Shown here piece after piece: positions 57,648 to 64,000 of a DNA stretch of 64,000 nt. Under the pieces are notes generated by a model, which saw nothing but the letters and a program-made list of their open reading frames with translations, was not told the origin of the DNA and made no database searches. Origin of the DNA: Stictocephala bisonia (lineage: Eukaryota; Arthropoda; Insecta; Hemiptera; Membracidae); NCBI GenBank assembly GCA_035578905.1, contig JAQJVL010000743.1, forward strand, positions 124,001 through 188,000. The letters run 5' to 3'. The translations under genes were made by a program, and so were the position numbers. Positions within the stretch are counted from its first letter, which is position 1, and every line of letters begins with the position of its first letter.

Positions 57648-60600
57648 CAGTGCCGGAGCTCTAAGCTACCGGTGGTCCGGGGGGGCCCTCCCCCGGAAAA
57701 TGTTTTAAAAATAACATTTTAAAAACGGGGTTTTGTTTCTAGAGAAAAATGTGTAATCAAATTTCTGATGTCCTATGTGTAAATTATATTATTATACTAA
57801 AGATTTCATTGCCGTGTTCTTTAAATGGGTTTGAGCTAAAGTGTCTGGTTCAAATCTATGTAGGCCTACTAACTGTACACAAAAACGGTAATTGTATCTC
57901 TGGCTATATACACGAAAACAAAACGAAACTACGTAAAATTTCGCCACAATTTTCAATTTTATATTTTTTTTAACGATGGGAAAATATTAATTTTGAATAA
58001 AAAATGCAACTCGAATCTAAGCGTAGGCCTGCAAAATAAAATTTAAATGTAAATATTTGTCGTTGCTTTAATTTTGACCAAGTTCAATATTTAATTAATC
58101 TTTTTGTGCTTTGGAAAAGCAATGCTCATAATTTCAAATTTTCTTCTTAAAACTTTGACGTGTATCAATCAACAAAAACCTTAATTAAAACAAAATAAAA
58201 ATAACCAAGCAAATTCTTTTACTTTAAAAGTTTTAGGTTTGTAAGGTAAGGTAAGGGTAAGGGTAAGAAATACATATTTTACGTTTTAAAATTAATATAA
58301 TAATCAGCTGTAAATTAGAATTACAAAATTACAGAAATATTGTAACTTAATAAAAGCGTGTTTCAGTTAAAACTTTTATTTAGTCAATAACTACAAGTCC
58401 AGAGTGCTTATCTTCTTTGTTTTTCTCACTTTTGGCTACTCGTGTCCGCGTGTCATCAGCAGCACGATGAGACCGCAACCAGGTTTCAACATATGGATCA
58501 GGGTTCCAAGATGCCAAAGGAGCTCCATGAAGCTTTAAAAACAACAGAGCAGATACGTGAGAAACAGTCAGCAGGTTTCGTGTTGGAGTCAAAATAATAT
58601 TCATTAGGCAGAACCCGCGTTCGCACTCAGCTGAACTGCAACTGACCAACTTGGTGCAGTTAATCAGTTCTTTCAGCCCATCTGAGACACGTTTGCTGCA
58701 GTCTAAATACTCTCTGAAAGAGTAGTTCACTTTACGTTCGTCAAGTTTAAATCTTTTACACAAACTGAGTACTTCCTCTTCACCAAACCTCACGGGAATG
58801 TCTGTTGGCCAATGATCTGGGTCCAATATTTGGAATTCAGCTAACAGGTTCTTGTATGCCTCTTCATTCTGTCCATAAGTACAGAATGTACAACAGGCGG
58901 CTGTTGAGGTTGTTTACCACACTTGATAGTAGTTGTTGTGCATTAATAGTTACAAACTTATTATTTTGTTTCAATGTAACAGAGTTGAAAATTCCTTCCT
59001 TGATTGCTATTTTAGCTTCTAAGGTTCTTGTCCCTGGTTTCTCCTTCATTGATTGTATGTATCTAATTGATCTTTTTATAAGTTTGTCTGCTTTAACAAT
59101 GGTCATGGTTCGATTTTGGAGACTCTCTGACAGTGTTGCAAGTTCACAAAGTATGTCATACATGACAGCTAAATCGAGCAAGAACTGGTTTGAAGTCAGT
59201 CGATTGAAGAGGCCCTTGAAAGTGCTTCTTTCTGTTAATGATCGGGTTGTATCATCTTTACAAGAGGAAAAGTGTGCCGCCAAGATGCTATAGCTAAACC
59301 AAACCGCAGACACAGTTCGAAATGAGCTAGCCACCCATCTAGTATTTAAAACACGCCCTATTTTGTTTAGTTGTGCACTTAGGTCAGATGCACATTCTGA
59401 TAACTGACGTTGATTCTTGGGAGATGTACTGTACACTGTATACAGCTTATCCATAAAGGAATTGAAGTGATTCACCCCTGACACTTCTTCTACAGCGTCA
59501 GTTAGTGCGAGCTCTATCCTGTGGTTCATACAGTGCCAAATAATTAAATTGGGAAATTCAGCTAGGAATCTTGTAGCTACACCCGAACGTTTTCCTAGCA
59601 TTACATTAACTCCATCACTGGTGAAGGAAACTAAGTTTTTTTTTAGATAGTTATTGTCAAACCCGTATTTAGTGAGGTTTTTTATAACTGCTTCAAATAT
59701 GGTTTCTGATTTTTGGTCTGTAAGCTCTATCAGATCTAAAATCAAGGTTTCTGGATCTTTGTCTTTGTTCGTTTCACACTTCAAATACACTATTAGAACT
59801 GATTTCGAGCTTAAGGTAGTGGACTCGTCTAACATTATGGAGATCTTGCCTCCAAAGTTTTTAATTTTACTTGCTATTTTAACCTTCATCTCTTGGGCAA
59901 CATGATCTATAATTGTAGTAGCACTGTAACGGGAATGTAGCCCAACTCTGATATCGACACCATTCAGTCGTTGTAACTCTAATAGGTTAAAATGATCAGA
60001 ATAAGGTCGATCATTTTTAGCCAAGTAATAACTGGACCTAAAAACTGATTTTGTTGATTCCTTATGAGTTGCATTGAGAGTGTCACAAACCGTTTCAAGT
60101 GACTGTTTCTTAAGAAATTTCAATTATTTTCTGTACTGATAAGTGTGCTTGTGATTGCTTATGTTCAATAATTTTTTTACGTAATGATTTCAACTGAGCA
60201 TCTCTATTGGAGCCATTACTTTTGATTTGGTATGAACGCCATTCATTAGATAAAGAAATGCGCTCTGCTTTAAATGCCCCAAGGCTGGATAAATCACTGC
60301 ATATCTTGCAGCCCAACTTTCCATCCCTACATAGATTGTACCAAGGATAAGCTTCTTTTTTCTTACCCCACATATCCGTAGTCCAAACGTCTGGCCAGTC
60401 GCATTTAACACCTTGTCTTTCAGTTTCACTAGTTTTGTTTACAGCGTCATTGTTTTTTTTTTCTCTGCTTCTGCTCCTGGATTTATTGGTCTTTTATTGA
60501 AAAAAGATACTATGGATTTTTTTTTGGATCTGCCATTTCGATTAATAAGCCTATATAGTCCACCAATAATCACTAGCACTAACTCACTAACTGAAGCAAA

Positions 60601-60903
60601 TTTCAACGCTAAAAGAACGCATTTGTTAACAGTACGAATAAAAATCGTAGATAAACAAAGCTAGAGTGAGGTTAGGTCACTCCTCAGTCCTCACTCACTC
60701 AGGTCACTGACACGAGTGACACTCGATGAGCTCTTGTCAGTGCTGAGTGGTGGGGGAAGCACGAAGCGTCGAACCACAGTGTTGCCAGATCCCCGAGCGA
60801 AATAATAAAAATTCTCGCTCGTCAGAACAAAGCAGTACCGGAGCGCCGCTCCTCCCTCAAAAGCAGTAGTGGAGCGTCGCTCCGCTCCGCTCCGGCTCCA
60901 CTG
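57648..60903 (-). mobile_element. hAT element
   Basis: The left end CAGTGCCGGAGCTC (57648) and the right end read inward, CAGTGGAGCCGGAGC (60903), are short imperfect inverted repeats of hAT type. The subterminal region on the right (60830-60900) has repeated GGAGCG and CGCTCC motifs, probable transposase-binding sites. An 8-bp target duplication is not found (AAATTTAT left, CCGTCAGT right). The right flank CCGTCAGTACTC instead copies a piggyBac end. Confidence 0.75.
58380..60540 (-). pseudogene. hAT transposase (KIAA1586/ZNF862-like type)
   Basis: From the N-terminus: a short motif KKSIVSFFNKRP (about 60520-60485); a TTF/BED-like zinc finger (LGCKICSDL ... IIEHKQSQAH, 60330-60150); then 60123-58864 with ISIMLDESTTLSSKSVLIVY (catalytic Asp region), SFTSDGVNVMLGKRSGVATR and LIIWHCMNHRIELALTDAVE. 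Last is the dimerisation domain at 58826-58380 (SCSSAECERGFCLMNIILTP, SALLFLKLHGAP). Breaks are a homopolymer slip near 60460, a frameshift near 60115 and one near 58868. With those exceptions the frame is long and clean, so the copy is fairly recent. Confidence 0.88.
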
Positions 60904-61661
60904 CCGTCAGTACTCTTTCAGTGCCACTTTCAGGTTAAACCTATATTTTGGAGTGATTGCAAGTTGTGGAAAGTATTCCATATGTTTTTATAGCTATCGC
61001 GTTGTAATTGTCTTGAATGTTAGTAGCTATCCATAATGTTATATTTTCAGGATATCCAACACAAAGCTGAACTGATCTTGTGTTAATTGCAAGGATATAT
61101 ATTTAAATCTTTGCAGAGTAACACTGTCCAAAGTGTCTCATAATTATTGAAAAAAAAGAAAAAAAACAGGACTGGGATGATGCGTAATGACCAACCAATT
61201 GAGACTATAGCTAAATTGAACTAACTTAGTTTACATACCAAACTGTGTATGACACATTTTGCTAGTTTCTCACATTATTATGGCCTATTTAAAATAATAA
61301 GTCTTTAACATGGATCCTGCATATTATATGCACTTTAATTTTAGAGAATAAGAAATATTTATTTCTATAGTAAAATAACATTCGGTTCAAATAAAAATCA
61401 GGTGCATTGAATTTTTAAGTGTATTTATCAGTTATAGAACTAAGAATCATGGAAAAGATCTATGTCGATAAAAAGGTTAGGAGTTTGCAAAACCATTTCA
61501 TTTTGCCAAATTTAACCAGTAAACTTAACCATTTTATTTATTTTTGCCTCTAGTGGTAGCCTGGTTAACTTTAACAAGAGGAAAGAAGAGTTGAATATAA
61601 TGTTGTTTATTCAACCTCTATGAAATGAATGAAACTAATTTGATATTGTTGCTTTGTTTAG
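60904..61661. other. No gene seen; intron before exon 5
   Basis: AT-rich sequence. The first bases (60904-60915) repeat a piggyBac end motif. Nothing else is recognised. Confidence 0.4.
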
Positions 61662-61779
61662 TTCCACAAGGGAGTACTGCAAGTGGCTTCTAAAACATCC
61701 AGAACATAAGAAACCCCAATATTTCATTGACCAAGGACTCTTTGAACTAAGTAAACAGATACCTATTTTTCTTAGTTAA
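61662..61779 (+). CDS. Host gene exon 5 (probably last)
   Basis: Acceptor GCTTTGTTTAG ends at 61661. The first T completes the Arg codon begun in exon 4, and 38 codons follow: STREYCKWLLKHPEHKKPQY, then FIDQGLFELSKQIPIFLS and a TAA at 61777-61779. An AATAAA lies 146 bases downstream, which fits a terminal exon. An alternative donor, CTAA|GTAAAC at 61751, would drop the last nine codons and continue further right, but no in-phase next exon was found. The segment is basic and aromatic, and by composition looks conserved. Confidence 0.7.
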
Positions 61780-61924
61780 CACTTAAAATAGTTTTAATAG
61801 TTGCACTTTACAGCAAGAATCTGATTTTGCATGTTTAAATATGAATCCAAATGTTTTACATTTGTTTAATTTTCAATCTTGTACTTTGAAACTCAAATCT
61901 AGGATTAAAATACAATTTATCCCA

Positions 61925-61930
61925 AATAAA
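61925..61930 (+). promoter_or_regulatory. Polyadenylation signal for the host gene
   Basis: AATAAA in CCCAAATAAAATCAGG is the first canonical signal downstream of the exon 5 stop. Such hexamers are common in AT-rich DNA, so the assignment depends on exon 5 being terminal. Confidence 0.4.
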
Positions 61931-62398
61931 ATCAGGCTTAATGGTATTGTATTAAGTAATACAACACTCTCGAGGTAGCAGCCTTATTGTCAACATGTTG
62001 ACTGCAACTAGGTTATGTCCCTCAGAGCTAAAATTTAAAAATTGTGTTTTAACAGAGATGTTTTATACCCACATAAGCGTCCAAGAAGGAGCGTTAAGTT
62101 GGTTATTTAATATATATGACGTAATAAAATTATGGCTCTCATAGTAGGCCATCAGTTCCCCGTGCAAGGATTGCAATAATTTTTTAGCACATAACACCAT
62201 GGTTTGTGCACTAAATCACTTTAAGAGTATGTTTTTAATATCATTACTTTATGAAATATTACTATAAAGAAGTAATATAATATTTACATCAATATGCATC
62301 AACTTAATACGCTTTTTGTTTTAGCTACCCAGCTGTAAGTTTTTTGTGAAATTCGTCAAACATTTCATTGCTGATAATACTAGCTTATCATGACACAG
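61931..62398. other. No gene seen
   Basis: AT-rich sequence downstream of the host gene without recognised features. Confidence 0.4.
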
Positions 62399-62490
62399 AA
62401 GATATAAATGATGTTTCTAAATATAAATGATATAAATATAGATATATAGATATATAGATATAAATGTATAGATATATAGATATAAATGAT
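62399..62490. repeat. ATATAGATATAA microsatellite
   Basis: Irregular tandem copies of GATATA/AATATAGATATA, including TATAGATATATAGATATAAA twice. Confidence 0.85.
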
Positions 62491-62941
62491 CTGCACATTT
62501 TCGTTTTGTTTTTACATGTTCTTCATGTTTCACCAACGCATTCTCCGTACTGTGGTTGTTACTGGCACAGTAGGCTTAGGTAGTAATAACTCTTCTAGGG
62601 TTTGGTAACAGTAATTATAAAGTTGTTTTTGGTCTACCATTTTTCAATTATGGTTGTTGAAAATCATTTGACTGTTCATTATTTTAACATGAATAACATG
62701 AATTATGATAGAAGGTATACCTTTGTATCATTAATTAATAATGATATTAGAAATCTAACATATAAATATTAAAAAAATGTCCATCTACTTGATTTGTTTC
62801 TGCTGGAAAGGTATTACCACACCAAGTAAGGCTATCATATATAAGTAAGAATGGGAAAAGACATATTTGTAAGCTGATTTATAACACTGTTTGGCAAACC
62901 TTCATTTGAACACTCAAAAATCTAATGTGACTCTCACAAAA

Positions 62942-63288
62942 ATTTAGCAGCATGCGATATAACAATTACATGGCAGATATTTTGAAAAAATACCAGAAAG
63001 ACTGTTGTGTGGTTTGTGCCCACTGCATCTCTGGAGACTTTGGAAATGATAATGAGATGTCTGGATCTGGATCAAAAATCTGGAGTAGCTACAATATTTT
63101 GGAAAGAATTTGGCAAACCTTCTGTTAGGGATTGTGTTGGGAAGTATCTTGAATTTCAGGAGATAAATGGTGGTGGTTTCTATGGTCTTATAACTAAATT
63201 AACATACAATAGCAAACCAAATAAAGAAGACTACGATCATGCATTTGAACAGCTTACGATAGATTTTAAACAAAGAGCATTCAAATGA
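62942..63288 (+). other. Unassigned open stretch with two long overlapping frames
   Basis: After TTTAGCAG (acceptor-like, ending at about 62951) one frame is open from 62953 (MRYNNYMADILKKYQKDCCV, VCAHCISGDFGNDNEMSGSG) to a TAG at about 63127. A second frame is open at 63007-63288 (SLETLEMIMRCLDLDQKSGV, KYLEFQEINGGGFYGLITKL, DYDHAFEQLTIDFKQRAFK). Neither matches a family I know. They could be a frameshifted coding region, an exon of a further gene, or a retroelement relic, since a LINE lies 500 bases further on. Confidence 0.35.
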
Positions 63289-63799
63289 CTCGTCTGTAGT
63301 CCAATGAGTTGTGTATGTGACAGGATCCCAGTTGATCACTTCATTTAAAAAATGGTTCAGTTTGACAATGAAACAGGTGCTTGTGTTAATATAATTATTT
63401 ACAAATCACCAAAAACAGTTCCTAGGTATAATCTTCAATTTGTTCTCTACTTTAAAAAACTGTTAATACTCTTGAAATATTAATAACAAAAACTACAATC
63501 CTCTCCAACAGACCGTCTCAATATCCTGGCAGACCACTACAAACACCAGTAGTTGATTTGTCAACAAACTCACAGGTTTCACCTTGGCATGGTTGGCCTA
63601 CTCCATAGCATACTTACCAACCAGATGGATGCTCAAGAATCAACATACCCACAATTAATACAATCTCATCTCGTTCTTCGAGAGCTGTCACCCCTACTAT
63701 AATTCCTGGTCATCTTCGATTCAATGAAGTTGGGAAGCTGAGACATGAACATTGTGAAGTGTTAAAAAAAGTTAAAAAGCAGAGAAATGTGTCGTTGAA

Positions 63800-64000
63800 A
63801 GTCAGTTAGTAAATGGGTTAAAACTTTTGAAGATATAAACTTTACCCACAGCAATAGAAAAGCGTGGCCACTTTTAAGGAAACTCTCTACTGGTAAATCT
63901 CCAAATCAAAGAGAAGTGCTCCACCCAAAGGTCTCTAATATAGCGAAACGGATAGTCAGCTTATCAAAATCAACCCGCCATCCTTCTGACAAACATGTGC
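63800..64000 (+). pseudogene. LINE fragment running off the window
   Basis: The reading WVKTFEDINFTHSNRKAWPL, then LRKLSTGKSPNQREVLHPKV and SNIAKRIVSLSKSTRHPSDK is open to the window edge. The block FTHSSRKAWxxLRKL is the linker between endonuclease and reverse transcriptase in a common insect LINE type. It begins after a TAG near 63809; decayed matches may extend back to about 63480. Confidence 0.6.

Noticed and set aside
58805..59905. Plus-strand open frames (162 and 83 codons)
   Set aside because: They overlap the hAT transposase on the minus strand, which has clear motifs.
61751..61756. Alternative splice donor GTAAAC inside exon 5
   Set aside because: No in-phase downstream exon was found, and the in-frame TAA plus nearby AATAAA favour a terminal exon; kept only as an alternative.

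Overview
The window is eukaryotic, AT-rich and dominated by transposable elements. It looks like an insect: the Helitron, Penelope-like, piggyBac, Harbinger, hAT, mariner-like and CR1/Jockey-type LINE families are of insect type. A hemipteran is possible, but that is inference. No bacterial-style operons, rRNAs, CRISPR arrays or viral genes were seen.

Host gene. Five plus-strand exons at 12746-12924, 32713-32872, 42178-42366, 52278-52492 and 61662-61779 each sit between AG and GT. They join in perfectly compatible reading phase into about 286 codons spread over 49 kb. The product is not firmly recognised; a FAM47-like domain in the third exon is the best guess. Almost everything else lies upstream of this gene or inside its giant introns.

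0-12.7 kb: a Helitron 3' end (1-286); a possible non-coding exon or promoter stretch (1.56-2.03 kb); a piggyBac-type MITE (3.64-4.32 kb); a Penelope-like element split by a minus-strand LINE (4.84-7.54 kb); a second, longer minus-strand LINE (7.5-10.5 kb); and an inverted-repeat element (11.0-11.8 kb). 12.3-21.7 kb: a decayed autonomous Rep/helicase Helitron in intron 1. A 3.65-kb segment covering host exon 1 and the first part of the Helitron is tandemly duplicated, either in the genome or by the assembler.

21.7-31.5 kb: a tRNA-like sequence, a mariner-like transposase relic, a SINE, a plus-strand LINE riddled with four tandem-repeat expansions (one a 65-bp array, three belonging to a dispersed G-rich minisatellite), and a Harbinger element with perfect 17-bp ends. 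32-42 kb: exon 2 between two related repeats, a nearly intact minus-strand LINE with a single stop codon, a second piggyBac-type MITE and several LINE fragments. 42-52.5 kb: exon 3, a Penelope GIY-YIG endonuclease end, two minisatellites, an RTE-like LINE relic, a second SINE, an 894-bp fold-back element, another inverted-repeat element and exon 4.

52.5-64 kb: a piggyBac transposase pseudogene, a hAT element with a transposase broken by frameshifts, exon 5 with a downstream polyadenylation signal, an unassigned open stretch and the beginning of another LINE. All transposases and reverse transcriptases seen here carry at least one disabling change, so none appears able to act on its own.
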